The notes under the pieces: generated by a model | The model's input: only the letters and a program-made list of their open reading frames with translations | Told to the model about the DNA's origin: nothing | Database searches by the model: none | Made by a program: the position numbers and the translations under genes | Part shown: piece after piece, positions 37,607 to 46,840 of the stretch | Layout of the letters: each line of letters begins with the position of its first letter | Position numbering within the stretch: position 1 is the first letter of the stretch | Source of the DNA: Mycoavidus cysteinexigens | GTDB taxonomy: Bacteria > Pseudomonadota > Gammaproteobacteria > Burkholderiales > Burkholderiaceae | Direction: 5' to 3' | Length of the DNA stretch: 64,000 nucleotides | Assembly: GCF_003966915.1 (NCBI RefSeq) | Contig: NZ_AP018150.1 | Location: forward strand, 186,001-250,000

Positions 37607-40516
37607 ATGGAAGAAATCCGCATTCGTGGGGCGCGCACGCACAATTTAAAGAATATCAGCCTTGATTTGCCCCGCCACCGTTTAATTGTGGTTACGGGAC
37701 TTTCTGGCTCAGGTAAATCGTCGTTGGCTTTTGATACGCTCTATGCTGAAGGCCAGCGGCGCTACGTAGAAAGTTTGTCCGCCTATGCGCGCCAGTTTTT
37801 GCAGTTAATGGAAAAACCCGATGTTGATTTGATCGAAGGATTGTCGCCGGCGATTTCAATTGAACAAAAGGCTACATCACATAATCCACGCTCAACGGTA
37901 GGTACGGTGACGGAGATTCACGATTATCTGCGCTTACTGTACGCGCGGGTCGGTACGCCTTACTGCCCAGACCACGCCCTTGCGTTGACGGCGCAAAGCG
38001 TTGCGCAAATGGTTGATGCGGTGCTAGCTTTGCCATCTGGAACCAAATTGATGATCTTAGCTCCAGTGGTTTCTAACCGTAAAGGCGAGCATGCGGAGCT
38101 ATTCACGCAAATGCAAGCTCAGGGGTTTGTCCGCTTTCGCATACGTTCGGGCGGAGGGACTGCAAATGAAGGCAAAGCCCATATTTATGAAGTTGATGAG
38201 CTGCCAAAGCTGAAAAAAAACGATAAACATACGATTGATGTAGTGGTCGATCGGATCAAAATTCATCCAGATATAAAGCAGCGCTTAGCAGAATCATTTG
38301 AAACCGCGTTACGGCTTTCTGCGGGGCGGGTAATTGCGGTTGAAATGGAGGGTGAGCATGAACATTCGTTTAGCTCGAAATTTGCTTGCCCGATTTGTTC
38401 TTATTCGCTGCCAGAGCTCGAACCGCGTCTTTTTTCGTTTAATAATCCAATGGGCGCCTGCCCGGAATGTGATGGCCTGGGTCAAATTACATTCTTTGAC
38501 CCTAAGCGAGTGGTTGCCTATCCCTCGCTGTCGTTAGCTTCAGGGGCAATTAAGGGATGGGAACAGCGTAATCCTTTTTATTTTCAGATGCTACAAAGTC
38601 TGGCGGCGCATTTTAAATTTGAACTTGATGTTCCCTTCGAGAATCTGCCAGAAGATACCCAAAAAGTTATCTTATTCGGTTCACAGCGGCAGGTGATCCC
38701 TTTCTCCTATCTTAATGAGCGTGGGCGCACCACGATTCGCGAGCATTCGTTCGAGGGCATTATTCCGAATCTGGAACGTCGCTATCATGAAACTGAGTCA
38801 TCGACAGTACGCGAGGAATTAGCAAAATACCAAAATAATCAGCAATGTACCGCTTGCGCGGGTGCGCGTTTGCGGCGTGAAGCCTGTTATGTAAAACTTG
38901 GCGAAGGCGACAACGCGCGCGCAATTTACGAAATCGGCGCTTGGCCGTTGCGAGATACGCTGCATTACTTCCAGAATTTGCATTTAACCGGAGCCAAACA
39001 AGGCATCGCGGAGCGCGTGATTAAAGAAATTACCGCGCGCTTAACCTTTTTGAATGATGTTGGCTTGAATTATCTTTCGCTTGAGCGAAGCGCGGATACT
39101 TTATCGGGTGGCGAGGCGCAGCGTATTAGACTGGCTTCACAAATTGGCTCCGGTTTAACCGGAGTCATGTATGTGCTTGATGAGCCTTCAATTGGTCTGC
39201 ATCAACGCGATAACGACCGTTTAATTAAAACCCTAAAGCATCTGCGCGATTTGGGCAATTCGGTGATTGTAGTGGAGCATGACGAAGATATGATTCGTGC
39301 TTCTGATTACGTTGTAGATATGGGGCCAGGGGCAGGCGCGCATGGTGGTTATGTAGTTGCGCAAGGCACGCCCGCGCAAATTGAGGCGCAGCATGATTCA
39401 TTAACTGGTGCCTATCTTGCGGGCCAGCGTCAAATTGCCGTGCCAACTGAGCGTAAACAAATGGGGGCCAATCGCTTAAAAATTATCGGCGCGCAGGGCA
39501 ATAATCTAAAACAGGTGACGTTTGAGTTGCCAATTGGACTATTAAGCTGTATTACAGGGGTTTCGGGCTCAGGCAAATCGACTTTGATTAATGATACGTT
39601 ATATCGCGCCGCCGCTCGCCATTTGTATGGTTCAACCACTGAAGCTGCGGCCTACCAAGAAATTGAAGGGCTTGAACATTTTGATAAGGTCATTAACGTT
39701 GACCAATCTCCAATAGGCCGCACGCCGCGCTCGAATCCAGCGACTTATACGGGTCTTTTCACACCTATTCGTGAGCTTTTTGCGGGCGTGCCGGCAGCGA
39801 AGGAGCGCGGCTATGGCCCGGGCCGTTTTTCCTTTAATGTCAAAGGTGGGCGCTGCGAAACATGTCAAGGCGATGGGGTGCTCAAAGTTGAAATGCATTT
39901 TTTGCCAGATGTCTATGTGCCATGCGATGTATGTCATAGCAAGCGCTACAACCGTGAAACGCTTGAGATTCAGTATAAAGGCAAAAATATCAGCGAAATC
40001 TTGGAGATGACCGTTGAAGTTGCGCATGAATTCTTTCGGCCGGTGCCGCTAGTTGCGCGTAAACTGAAGACACTACTAGATGTTGGGCTAGGTTATATTC
40101 GTTTGGGACAAGCAGCGACTACTTTATCTGGCGGTGAAGCACAGCGGGTGAAGTTGTCGCTAGAGCTTTCTAAACGCGATACTGGCCGGACCCTGTATAT
40201 TCTCGACGAACCCACAACGGGCCTGCATTTCCATGATATTTCGTTGCTCCTTGAGGTGATTCACCGGCTGCGCGATCAAGGCAATACGGTCGTGATTATT
40301 GAGCATAATTTGGATGTCATCAAAACAGCGGATTGGGTGGTAGATTTAGGTCCAGAAGGCGGGGCCGGCGGCGGCCAGATCATTGCCTGCGGTACGCCGG
40401 AGCAAATTGCCAAATCAAAAGTCAGTTTTACCGGAAAATATTTAGCTCCACTCTTAAAATTAAACCGGCGCAAAAAACCTAGAGAGGGTGAGCTTGCAGT
40501 TGGGTCTAATGTGTAG
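37607..40516 (+). CDS. uvrA: Excinuclease ABC subunit A
   Basis: UvrA recognises bulky DNA lesions and loads UvrB in nucleotide excision repair. The 969-residue protein has two ABC ATPase modules: Walker [20 protein letters not shown] near 31 and [17 protein letters not shown] in the second half. Signatures are [19 protein letters not shown] and [19 protein letters not shown]. Zinc fingers are C-x2-C...C-x2-C ([35 protein letters not shown]). ATG 37607 ([16 protein letters not shown]) is the family start; an in-frame TTG lies four codons earlier. It is divergent from the MFS gene and precedes the AI-2E-type gene by 25 bases. Confidence 0.97.
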   Translation: MEEIRIRGARTHNLKNISLDLPRHRLIVVTGLSGSGKSSLAFDTLYAEGQRRYVESLSAYARQFLQLMEKPDVDLIEGLSPAISIEQKATSHNPRSTVGTVTEIHDYLRLLYARVGTPYCPDHALALTAQSVAQMVDAVLALPSGTKLMILAPVVSNRKGEHAELFTQMQAQGFVRFRIRSGGGTANEGKAHIYEVDELPKLKKNDKHTIDVVVDRIKIHPDIKQRLAESFETALRLSAGRVIAVEMEGEHEHSFSSKFACPICSYSLPELEPRLFSFNNPMGACPECDGLGQITFFDPKRVVAYPSLSLASGAIKGWEQRNPFYFQMLQSLAAHFKFELDVPFENLPEDTQKVILFGSQRQVIPFSYLNERGRTTIREHSFEGIIPNLERRYHETESSTVREELAKYQNNQQCTACAGARLRREACYVKLGEGDNARAIYEIGAWPLRDTLHYFQNLHLTGAKQGIAERVIKEITARLTFLNDVGLNYLSLERSADTLSGGEAQRIRLASQIGSGLTGVMYVLDEPSIGLHQRDNDRLIKTLKHLRDLGNSVIVVEHDEDMIRASDYVVDMGPGAGAHGGYVVAQGTPAQIEAQHDSLTGAYLAGQRQIAVPTERKQMGANRLKIIGAQGNNLKQVTFELPIGLLSCITGVSGSGKSTLINDTLYRAAARHLYGSTTEAAAYQEIEGLEHFDKVINVDQSPIGRTPRSNPATYTGLFTPIRELFAGVPAAKERGYGPGRFSFNVKGGRCETCQGDGVLKVEMHFLPDVYVPCDVCHSKRYNRETLEIQYKGKNISEILEMTVEVAHEFFRPVPLVARKLKTLLDVGLGYIRLGQAATTLSGGEAQRVKLSLELSKRDTGRTLYILDEPTTGLHFHDISLLLEVIHRLRDQGNTVVIIEHNLDVIKTADWVVDLGPEGGAGGGQIIACGTPEQIAKSKVSFTGKYLAPLLKLNRRKKPREGELAVGSNV

Positions 40517-40541
40517 CGTATGAAGGGGAAAGGAAATTAAG

Positions 40542-41633
40542 ATGGAAGGTAATCGAACTCATCAGCCTAAACGTCATACTCATGCCAGTGCTATGCTGGA
40601 TGCGCCAGGACGGAAAATAAACCATGCGCCAGCTAAATGGGTGGCGGTAGAGGTGGCCAGCTACATCCTGGCGGGGATTGCACTTTGGTTGGTGCTGGTG
40701 TTAAAGCTGCTAGGCGGCCTCCTGGCTGGTTTATTTACCTTTCAGCTGATTCATGCGTTGACCCCCTTATTGGAAAAGCGTTTGTCCAGCCAACGCGCGC
40801 GCTGGTTGTCAGTCATGTTGCTTTCTATTTTGGTAACGGGCGCTTTAAGCGCGGCGATTGTTGCTGCTATCTCGTATTTTCAACATAGTGCGCCAAGTGA
40901 ACAAAAACTGCTTGAGCGAACTTTGCAAATCATCGATGGCGCGCGCGGCCAATTGCCAGTTTGGTTACAAAATTACTTGCCAGATGACATAGAGGATATT
41001 CGCGTCGGCGCTCTTGAGTGGTTGAGAGCGCATATTAGCGAATTGCGACAAGGCGGCAAAAATGTAGTGTTAGGTTTCGTGCGGATTGCGCTAGGCATCA
41101 TTCTGGGTGCAATTGTTGCGGTCAGCGTCACACGCCGCGTTTATCGTTTGCCATTTGCCGCCGCCCTGGTAGCGCGGATTAGCCATTTTAGTGATGCGGT
41201 TAAACGGATTGTCTTTGCACAGGTAAAAATCTCGTTGATTAATGCGAGTTTAACCAGCATTTATTTATTACTCGCGTTGCCCCTGTTCCAGATTAACCTG
41301 CCGCTGGGCAAAACGCTGGTTCTATTGACTTTTGTGGTAGGGTTGTTGCCGGTAGTGGGCAACTTGATTTCAAACACCGTTATTATCGTGGTTTCATTAT
41401 CAGCGGCTGGGGCGACGGTGGCGTTTGCTTCGTTGATATTTCTAGTGGTGATTCATAAACTTGAATATTTTTTAAATGCACGTATTATTGGTATTGAAAT
41501 AGAAGCTCGTACCTGGGAGTTATTGTTAGCAATGCTTGTCATGGAGGCGGGCTTTGGTTTGCCAGGCGTAGTGGCTGCGCCGATTTATTATGCTTATTTG
41601 AAATATGAACTCTCTGCGGCGAAGTTGATTTAG
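40542..41633 (+). CDS. AI-2E/PerM family membrane protein
   Basis: A 363-residue polytopic membrane protein with about 7-8 hydrophobic segments in the PerM/AI-2E transporter family layout. There is an N-terminal helical pair (SYILAGIALWLVLVLKLLGG, LLAGLFTFQLIHALTP), an extended middle domain (about 105-190), then segments such as LPLGKTLVLLTFVVGLLPVVGNLISNT and the ending ELLLAMLVMEAGFGLPGVVAAP. The family includes Na+/H+ antiporter-like and autoinducer-2 exporters; substrate is not readable from sequence. A good ribosome-binding site (AAAGGAAA) precedes the ATG. It ends 92 bases before the T3SS island and marks its left boundary. Confidence 0.85.
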   Translation: MEGNRTHQPKRHTHASAMLDAPGRKINHAPAKWVAVEVASYILAGIALWLVLVLKLLGGLLAGLFTFQLIHALTPLLEKRLSSQRARWLSVMLLSILVTGALSAAIVAAISYFQHSAPSEQKLLERTLQIIDGARGQLPVWLQNYLPDDIEDIRVGALEWLRAHISELRQGGKNVVLGFVRIALGIILGAIVAVSVTRRVYRLPFAAALVARISHFSDAVKRIVFAQVKISLINASLTSIYLLLALPLFQINLPLGKTLVLLTFVVGLLPVVGNLISNTVIIVVSLSAAGATVAFASLIFLVVIHKLEYFLNARIIGIEIEARTWELLLAMLVMEAGFGLPGVVAAPIYYAYLKYELSAAKLI

Positions 41634-41725
41634 CCTGCTTATACGCCGGATTTTTAAAGCGAATATAGATTATTTAAATAAATATGCACGGGTTTCATTA
41701 GACCAATTTAACCAAAGGATTTTGG

Positions 41726-42076
41726 ATGAACCGCGAACCAAACCAGACCGAAGTGCTGCTGCGTCAGATGTCAGATATGGATAAACTAGCAGAACGTGTA
41801 AGTGAATTATGCGCGCAAGTTGCCGGCTTGACTGAAAATGCAGCGCGTGACCCTAAGGCGCAAGAGCGTTTAGCCAAGCTGCAACAAGAGTGGAGCGATA
41901 GCAACAGCAATGTGCCGGAGCAGATTCAGCAGATTCAAGCACATATGCAGCGTGCCATTGCTTGCGGTGAAGAATATACGCAAGCGGTGCGCGCTAAGGC
42001 GGATAAGTCTGAAATTGCCGACCAGAATGCAAGTTCAGATAAGACCCCCGGTAAAAAAGCACGGCAATTCGCCTGA
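41726..42076 (+). CDS. Unrecognised small helical protein at the head of the T3SS cluster
   Basis: A 116-residue hydrophilic protein that I do not recognise. It is Gln/Glu/Ala-rich with heptad-like helical stretches (MDKLAERVSELCAQVAGL, QERLAKLQQEWSDS, VPEQIQQIQAHMQRAI) and a basic C-terminal tail. There is no signal peptide or membrane segment. A good ribosome-binding site (AAAGGA) lies before the ATG. It is the first gene of the plus-strand run leading into sctD, so a role as a T3SS chaperone, regulator or secreted helper is plausible but is inference from position only. Confidence 0.7.
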   Translation: MNREPNQTEVLLRQMSDMDKLAERVSELCAQVAGLTENAARDPKAQERLAKLQQEWSDSNSNVPEQIQQIQAHMQRAIACGEEYTQAVRAKADKSEIADQNASSDKTPGKKARQFA

Positions 42077-42119
42077 TGCATGACGCTCTTGATATAACTT
42101 TATCGAAAAAGGTATTTAA

Positions 42120-42482
42120 ATGCTGAATAGTATTCCGCTCTCCCCGATTTTTAATGCCGCCACTTCTGTAAGCCAGCATAGGGCTTCGCAGGGAACGGCT
42201 GACTGGGGTATTTCTTCTGCCTTTGGAGACAAAGGTCCATTTGGATTAGTGTTGGAAGTATTAAGCCAATTACGCGCCACTCAGCAGCAATTGGTTCAGG
42301 AATCGAGAGAAAAGGTTGAGGCATCGAAAAAAAACTTAACGGCAAATGATGTTGTTTCGCAACAAGAGCAGATGAAGCTTTCGCAAGCAGAAAAGGCTCT
42401 CTCGGATTACGAGGCTGCATGGAACACAGTCATGCAATTGATTCAACAGTTAAACACTAGAATCCTCGATGCAATCCGATAA
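42120..42482 (+). CDS. Unrecognised small coiled-coil protein in the T3SS cluster
   Basis: A 120-residue protein of unknown family. The N-terminal 40 residues are polar and probably flexible (MLNSIPLSPIFNAATSVSQH). From about residue 42 it is a nearly continuous helix: LVLEVLSQLRATQQQLVQES, then KLSQAEKALSDYEAAWNTVM, ending with LIQQLNTRILDAI, whose amphipathic pattern resembles the C-terminal helices of needle, rod or filament subunits. AAAGG precedes the ATG by about seven bases. It is a candidate secreted filament/tip component or a chaperone; neither is shown. Confidence 0.7.
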   Translation: MLNSIPLSPIFNAATSVSQHRASQGTADWGISSAFGDKGPFGLVLEVLSQLRATQQQLVQESREKVEASKKNLTANDVVSQQEQMKLSQAEKALSDYEAAWNTVMQLIQQLNTRILDAIR

Positions 42483-42706
42483 AATCGGAATGTAGAGCAT
42501 GTCCTTCTGCTCGTGCCTGCATAGAGCGCGCAGGCTAAAATTGTTGTTGTAGCAACGGTAATGAGTGAGACCAAGACTCTAAAAAAGTAGTAAAATTAGA
42601 ATAAGCTTTTTTAATTGGAAAGCTGTCGAGTATAACGTGCGCTGCTGAGGTATGAGAATGTTATGGTGCAGCAATTTAAAGATAATGAAGGGCAAAGCTT
42701 ATTAAT

Positions 42707-43972
42707 ATGACAGCCCGTTTTCTGTGGAAGTTAGTTTTCCAATCGGGGCCCCTGGCTGGGCAAATATTACATCTACCTGCTGGTGAGTTAACCGTGGGCG
42801 ACCAGCCTGGGTGCGATATAAATTTCCCTCTGCCGAATACCCCGGGGGATCATTGCGTGCTATCCGTTGATGAGCATGGTGTTACGTTACGACCTTTGCG
42901 AATACGTTGCAAAATTGATGGCCGCCGCTTAAAAATGGATGAAGTTAAATTGGAGGTGGGGCAAACCATAAATTTGGCCGGCTGCAAATTTAATTTGGCG
43001 CGAGTGGCTGAAGATGCAGCAAGTTCAGTTGAAACCTTGCCCGCTGCCCCAGTGCATGCTGCTGCGCGTGTGCGCGGTTTGCGTTTATGGGGCGTTGGCT
43101 TGCCCTGCATCATAGCGGCGGGCTTGGTGGCCGGCTTGTTGCAAGCAGGACAAGAATTGCGCGCTTCAGTGTCGCAATATATGCCATTTAATCTAGAGCG
43201 TTATCAAGAGGCGCTGCGCTTAAATTCCGGACTTGAGCAAATAAAGGTGGTCCGCGCTGAAAGCGGCGTGTTGACATTATCTGGTTTATGCCAGCATACC
43301 TTTGAATTAGCGCCGTTTTTAGTGCGGCTTGACGATGCGCGCATTCCATATAGCAATCAGGTCGTCTGCGCAGACGACCTGCAGCAGGGCGTTGCCTATC
43401 TACTGCGAGCTAATGGGTATCGGGATGCGCGGGTAAGCGCAGGTTCGTCGCTAGGCTCGGTCGTAATTACGGGTAACATCTATGCAGGTAAACGTTGGGA
43501 AACTGTGAGCCAGCAGCTAAATCAAATGCCGGGTTTGGCATCTTGGATGGTCAGTAACGACGCCGACGCGATTATCACAAATTTAGTGGATACTTTGCGT
43601 GAATGCAAGTTGCTGACAAAGCTAAGCGTGGCGCGCCAGGGCTGCGATATTTTGACAGTCACAGGCCAGTTGCCGGTTGCGCGCCAACAGCAACTGCGGC
43701 AAGTGTTAGACACATGGCAAAAACAGCATGAAGAACGTATCCGCGTAGTCTATCAGGATATCCCAACCTCAAAGCTTCAGCTCAGCATACTGCCTGCCGC
43801 CATAACGGGGTTTAGCGGCAATCATAAAACGGCCTTTCTGCAACTTGCCAATGGCATGAAAGTACAGATCGGCAGTATCTTGCCGAGTGGCTATGTGGTG
43901 TCCCAGCTAGACGAAGGCGGGGTTGAGCTGCGCAAAGAAGGGCAGTTGATTCATCTGTCGCTTGACTTATGA
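42707..43972 (+). CDS. sctD: T3SS inner-membrane ring protein SctD
   Basis: SctD forms the outer of the two inner-membrane rings of the T3SS needle complex. The 421-residue protein has an N-terminal cytoplasmic FHA-like domain (residues 1-100, with GELTVGDQPGCDI and GDHCVLSVDEHGVTLRPL). One membrane segment lies at about 127-147 (LWGVGLPCIIAAGLVAGLL). A periplasmic part of stacked ring-building motifs follows (GLCQHTFELAPFL, VVITGNIYAGKRW, ILTVTGQLPVARQQQL). This is the YscD/SsaD/EscD layout. It starts after 224 bases without a gene, probably with its own promoter, and overlaps the next gene by four bases. A perfect 24-bp palindrome lies within it. Confidence 0.9.
   Translation: MTARFLWKLVFQSGPLAGQILHLPAGELTVGDQPGCDINFPLPNTPGDHCVLSVDEHGVTLRPLRIRCKIDGRRLKMDEVKLEVGQTINLAGCKFNLARVAEDAASSVETLPAAPVHAAARVRGLRLWGVGLPCIIAAGLVAGLLQAGQELRASVSQYMPFNLERYQEALRLNSGLEQIKVVRAESGVLTLSGLCQHTFELAPFLVRLDDARIPYSNQVVCADDLQQGVAYLLRANGYRDARVSAGSSLGSVVITGNIYAGKRWETVSQQLNQMPGLASWMVSNDADAIITNLVDTLRECKLLTKLSVARQGCDILTVTGQLPVARQQQLRQVLDTWQKQHEERIRVVYQDIPTSKLQLSILPAAITGFSGNHKTAFLQLANGMKVQIGSILPSGYVVSQLDEGGVELRKEGQLIHLSLDL
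43358..43381. repeat. Perfect 24-bp palindrome inside sctD
   Basis: CAGGTCGTCTGC is followed directly by its exact reverse complement GCAGACGACCTG with no spacer. It lies within the coding sequence (around NQVVCADDLQQG), so it could form a cruciform or a strong mRNA hairpin, or act as a protein-binding site. Confidence 0.9.
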
Positions 43973-44262
43973 GCTGCAATCCAATGGGTAGTCCAGTGAC
44001 GCAGCTTGAAGAGCGCTTATTCGCCGATCAGGACGGCGTGCATCGGGCTCAACTCGCGGCTCAACTTGAGCGCGAAAAAAATCGTTTGCAGCGGTTTTTG
44101 CGCCAATCTTGTCCTCCGGCTCAATATCGTATCTACAAACAGCAGCATGCGGCAGTGGAACATGCGCAAACAGTGATTGATGCAGTTTGGCGTACTTATC
44201 ATAAACCGCTTGCGCGAAGAGACGCTCAGGTAGGTTCTTCCCTTTCAGTAAGAAAAAAATAG
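43969..44262 (+). CDS. T3SS needle co-chaperone, YscE/EscE/SsaE-like
   Basis: A 97-residue helical protein. Size, the helical pattern (VTQLEERLFADQDGVHRAQL, then LEREKNRLQRFLRQ and a second helix QAVIDAVWRTYHKP-like), and position right after sctD match the YscE/EscE/SsaE family. These pair with a YscG/SsaH-type protein to hold the needle subunit before export. Sequence similarity in this family is weak, so the call rests largely on context. The ATG overlaps the sctD stop (ATGA). In SPI-2 the order is ssaC-ssaD-ssaE; here sctC comes after this gene instead. Confidence 0.65.
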   Translation: MSCNPMGSPVTQLEERLFADQDGVHRAQLAAQLEREKNRLQRFLRQSCPPAQYRIYKQQHAAVEHAQTVIDAVWRTYHKPLARRDAQVGSSLSVRKK

Positions 44263-44269
44263 GAATAGC

Positions 44270-45835
44270 GTGAAACAATGGGTGTTGCTGCTAGCTATGT
44301 TGCTAGCTTTCGGGTCAGTGCAGGCGCGTATTCAATGGAAGGGTGAGCCGTACTTTATTACGACGCGTGGCGCAAAAGTAGCCGATGTTTTAAAAGACAT
44401 TGGCGCAAATTACGGGGTTCCCGTGATTGTAAGCCCTAAAGTAAACGATCATTTTGTCGGCACGATTCGCAATGAAATGCCGGATGCAATTATCGAGCGT
44501 TTTACCCAACTATTTAACCTGGCCACCTATTATGACGGCCAAGCTCTCTATGTATATAAGGGGCATGAACTCAAGAGTCAGATTATTACGCCACGTTATT
44601 TGTCTACGCAGAAACTTATCCGATACCTTAGTCAAGGTGGTGCAAAAGAGCAAAAGTATTGCTCATTGCGCACCATAAGTAATTTCAATGCGCTTGAAGT
44701 GTTTGGCGTGCCCATGTGTGTCGAGCGGGTGAGCGAGCTGGCGAAAAATCTAGACGAAAAAGTATTGGACCAGGCGCAAAACCAAGAAACCGTAAAGGTT
44801 TTTCCACTGCGCTTTGCCTCTGCTGATGACAACATTTATAACTATCGCAAGCAAGAAGTTCGGGTGCCAGGTGTCGTGAGCGTCTTGCGCGAAATGATTC
44901 AGGGCCGTTCGCCGCTTGGAGAGGGGGTTCCGCTGACCAATGCTAAGGGGAGTTTTCCCCTGGAAACATTACCCGCGTTTTCGGCTGATTCACGACAAAA
45001 TGCGGTTGTCGTGCGCGATCGGCAGGTTAATATGCCGATCTACGCGAAATTGATTAAGCAGCTTGACACACAGCCAGTCCAAATCGAAATATCGGTGGCG
45101 ATTATCGATGTGAATGCGGCGAATCTCAGCGCGCTCGGGGTCAACTGGTCAGGTACTGCCAACATAGGCGAATTTGGCGTGAGTTTTAATGCCGGGTTGC
45201 CACAAGGTTCAAACGCTACACTTAGTAGCGTATTGAATGATACAACCGGTTTTATGGTGCGGCTCAATGCGCTTGAGCAGCACTCCCAAGCAAAAATTCT
45301 CTCGCGGCCATCCGTGGTCACCCTTAACAATGTGCAAGCGGTGTTGGATCGTAGCATCACTTTTTACACCAAATTGGAGGGGGAGAATGTGGCTAAACTA
45401 GAATCCGTTTCCGCGGGTTCGCTATTGCGCGTTACCCCGCGTTTAATTAAAAATGGTAGCTATGATCAGATCATGCTCACGCTGAATATTCAAGATGGGC
45501 GGCAAGCTGAACCAATTCCTGGCAACCATGAGCAATTGCCGCAGATTACGAATGCTGAAATTGCGACTCAGGCTACCTTATTGCCAGGTCAGAGTTTATT
45601 ATTGGGGGGCTTTGTGCAAGACCAGCAGATGCAAGGTGAAAGTAAGGTGCCGTTATTAGGTGGAGTGCCGATTTTGGGGAATCTGTTTCGAAATAAAAAC
45701 GGTACGGCGCATAGTGTAGTACGGCTCTTTCTAATCAAAGCGGAGCCGCAACCCATTGGGCCGCAACCCGCGCTTGCCAAGTTATCGAAAAGTCTTGCAG
45801 ATGAAGGCTCGGTGGCAACCGAAATTGCGCAATAA
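44270..45835 (+). CDS. sctC: T3SS outer-membrane secretin SctC
   Basis: SctC forms the outer-membrane pore of the injectisome. The 521-residue protein starts at GTG (AGGA five bases before) with a signal peptide MKQWVLLLAMLLAFGSVQA. N0/N1 domains follow (YFITTRGAKVADVLKDIGAN, VPVIVSPKVNDHFVG), then N3 (VKVFPLRFASADD). The secretin core includes VEISVAIIDVNAANLSALGV, SRPSVVTLNNVQAVLD and the signature LLPGQSLLLGGFVQDQ-VPLLGGVPILGNLFRNK. Length is in the SsaC/EscC range. No pilotin is visible nearby. A 7-base gap separates it from the preceding co-chaperone gene. Confidence 0.95.
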   Translation: MKQWVLLLAMLLAFGSVQARIQWKGEPYFITTRGAKVADVLKDIGANYGVPVIVSPKVNDHFVGTIRNEMPDAIIERFTQLFNLATYYDGQALYVYKGHELKSQIITPRYLSTQKLIRYLSQGGAKEQKYCSLRTISNFNALEVFGVPMCVERVSELAKNLDEKVLDQAQNQETVKVFPLRFASADDNIYNYRKQEVRVPGVVSVLREMIQGRSPLGEGVPLTNAKGSFPLETLPAFSADSRQNAVVVRDRQVNMPIYAKLIKQLDTQPVQIEISVAIIDVNAANLSALGVNWSGTANIGEFGVSFNAGLPQGSNATLSSVLNDTTGFMVRLNALEQHSQAKILSRPSVVTLNNVQAVLDRSITFYTKLEGENVAKLESVSAGSLLRVTPRLIKNGSYDQIMLTLNIQDGRQAEPIPGNHEQLPQITNAEIATQATLLPGQSLLLGGFVQDQQMQGESKVPLLGGVPILGNLFRNKNGTAHSVVRLFLIKAEPQPIGPQPALAKLSKSLADEGSVATEIAQ

Positions 45836-45921
45836 TTGCGTGCTTAAAAGCTAGAACGAATGTTTGATGTTTGTTGCTACGGCATCAATGCAAAAATTTA
45901 ATTTTGTAAGGTGGGGTAAAT

Positions 45922-46143
45922 ATGAGTATTGCAACTGACCAAATCAGCCAGATTATGGGCCACAAAGCGAAAGATTTAATGACGCAACTGCAAAATACAG
46001 TTACTCGCCCTGATGTAGCGGATCCAAGCATCATGGCTCAAGTCCAGTATTTTACGCACCAACTCTATAGTACGATTGGTTTGCAAAGTGCGATTTTAGA
46101 CGTTTACAAAAAAATCAACCAAGTCATTATTCAACGTATCTAA
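45922..46143 (+). CDS. sctF: T3SS needle subunit SctF
   Basis: SctF polymerises into the extracellular needle. The 73-residue protein has the usual size and the two-helix hairpin shape with the proline-containing turn PDVADPSIMA in the middle. The C-terminal amphipathic helix YFTHQLYSTIGLQSAILDVY with the ending KINQVIIQRI is characteristic of the SsaG/EscF branch. It is preceded by GTAAGGTGGGGT near the ATG and follows sctC by 86 bases, which may contain its own promoter. It overlaps the next co-chaperone gene by one base (TAATG). Confidence 0.88.
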   Translation: MSIATDQISQIMGHKAKDLMTQLQNTVTRPDVADPSIMAQVQYFTHQLYSTIGLQSAILDVYKKINQVIIQRI

Positions 46144-46427
46144 TGACCGAGCTGGCGCGAGATATCAAACGGCTATTGGTCGAAGCCGCTATTGCTGCAC
46201 CCAATCACGGTTTGGTTGCGCAAGCGCAAGGGCTACTTGAGGTACTGCCAGCACTAGGGCTAGAGGGTGAAACTCAAGCGCTTGCAGCTGCCATGGTGCA
46301 TTTTGGCTTGCGCCAGCCGCGTACTGCATTAGAGACCATAAAAAATCTTGACGATAGTTGTGCGCAAGATTTACGTCAGATGATCGCAAATTACACGGAT
46401 GACTTAGCGCGTAAAAACACGCGCTAA
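46143..46427 (+). CDS. T3SS needle co-chaperone, YscG/EscG/SsaH-like
   Basis: A 94-residue helical protein directly after the needle gene. In the YscG/SsaH family these TPR-like proteins bind the needle subunit together with the YscE-like partner to prevent premature assembly. Its Ala/Leu-rich helical pairs (VAQAQGLLEVLPALGLEGET, ALAAAMVHFGLRQPRTALET) fit that fold and the DUF1039-type small T3SS proteins. Similarity is modest, so position (sctF - this gene - sctI, as in SPI-2 ssaG-ssaH-ssaI) is part of the case. The end of the gene is embedded in a strong hairpin region. Confidence 0.72.
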   Translation: MTELARDIKRLLVEAAIAAPNHGLVAQAQGLLEVLPALGLEGETQALAAAMVHFGLRQPRTALETIKNLDDSCAQDLRQMIANYTDDLARKNTR

Positions 46428-46435
46428 GTTAGCGC
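46403..46435 (+). promoter_or_regulatory. Three-armed hairpin region between the needle and inner-rod genes
   Basis: CTTAGCGCG (46403-46411) pairs perfectly with CGCGCTAAG (46420-46428) across an eight-base loop. The second arm can instead pair with a third arm: GCGCTA with TAGCGC (46430-46435). The two structures exclude each other. The element spans the stop codon of the SsaH-like gene. It could protect or process the needle mRNA, or attenuate read-through into sctI. Confidence 0.55.
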
Positions 46436-46489
46436 AGGTTATTTATTTGCCTTGGGTGAACCACTTTTTCTTTTGGAGAACTATTTTTT

Positions 46490-46840
46490 ATGTCCATCGA
46501 TATCCAATCGATTCCACCTTCGATGTTAGCGCCAGCCGCGCACGGATCCAATGGCATGGTTCAGCCGCAGCCTTCTATCGAGCAAGCGGAAGGATTCGCC
46601 AAATTATTGCAATCTAATGCGATACCTAAGCATGAAGAAGGGTTACTTAAGGCCATGCAGATGCAAGGTGAACGTGCTGCCCAGCGCCTAGCGCCAGCAG
46701 TGGATAAAGCGGTTGATGATCCTACGGCAATGCTCAAGGTGCAGCACGATTTAGTCAAAACTGTATTGGAACTTGATTTAGCCGCAAGAGTTGCAAAAGC
46801 CGGTGCCGATGGAATCAACAAACTCACGTCAATGTCATGA
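46490..46840 (+). CDS. sctI: T3SS inner-rod protein SctI
   Basis: SctI forms the inner rod that connects the export gate to the needle. The 116-residue protein has a flexible N-terminal half and a C-terminal helical region (LKVQHDLVKTVLELDLAARV, then AKAGADGINKLTSM) that matches the rod-protein signature, in which the last 30-40 residues are conserved. Size is slightly above SsaI. TTTTGGAGAA provides a strong ribosome-binding site before the ATG. It overlaps sctJ by four bases. Confidence 0.88.
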   Translation: MSIDIQSIPPSMLAPAAHGSNGMVQPQPSIEQAEGFAKLLQSNAIPKHEEGLLKAMQMQGERAAQRLAPAVDKAVDDPTAMLKVQHDLVKTVLELDLAARVAKAGADGINKLTSMS

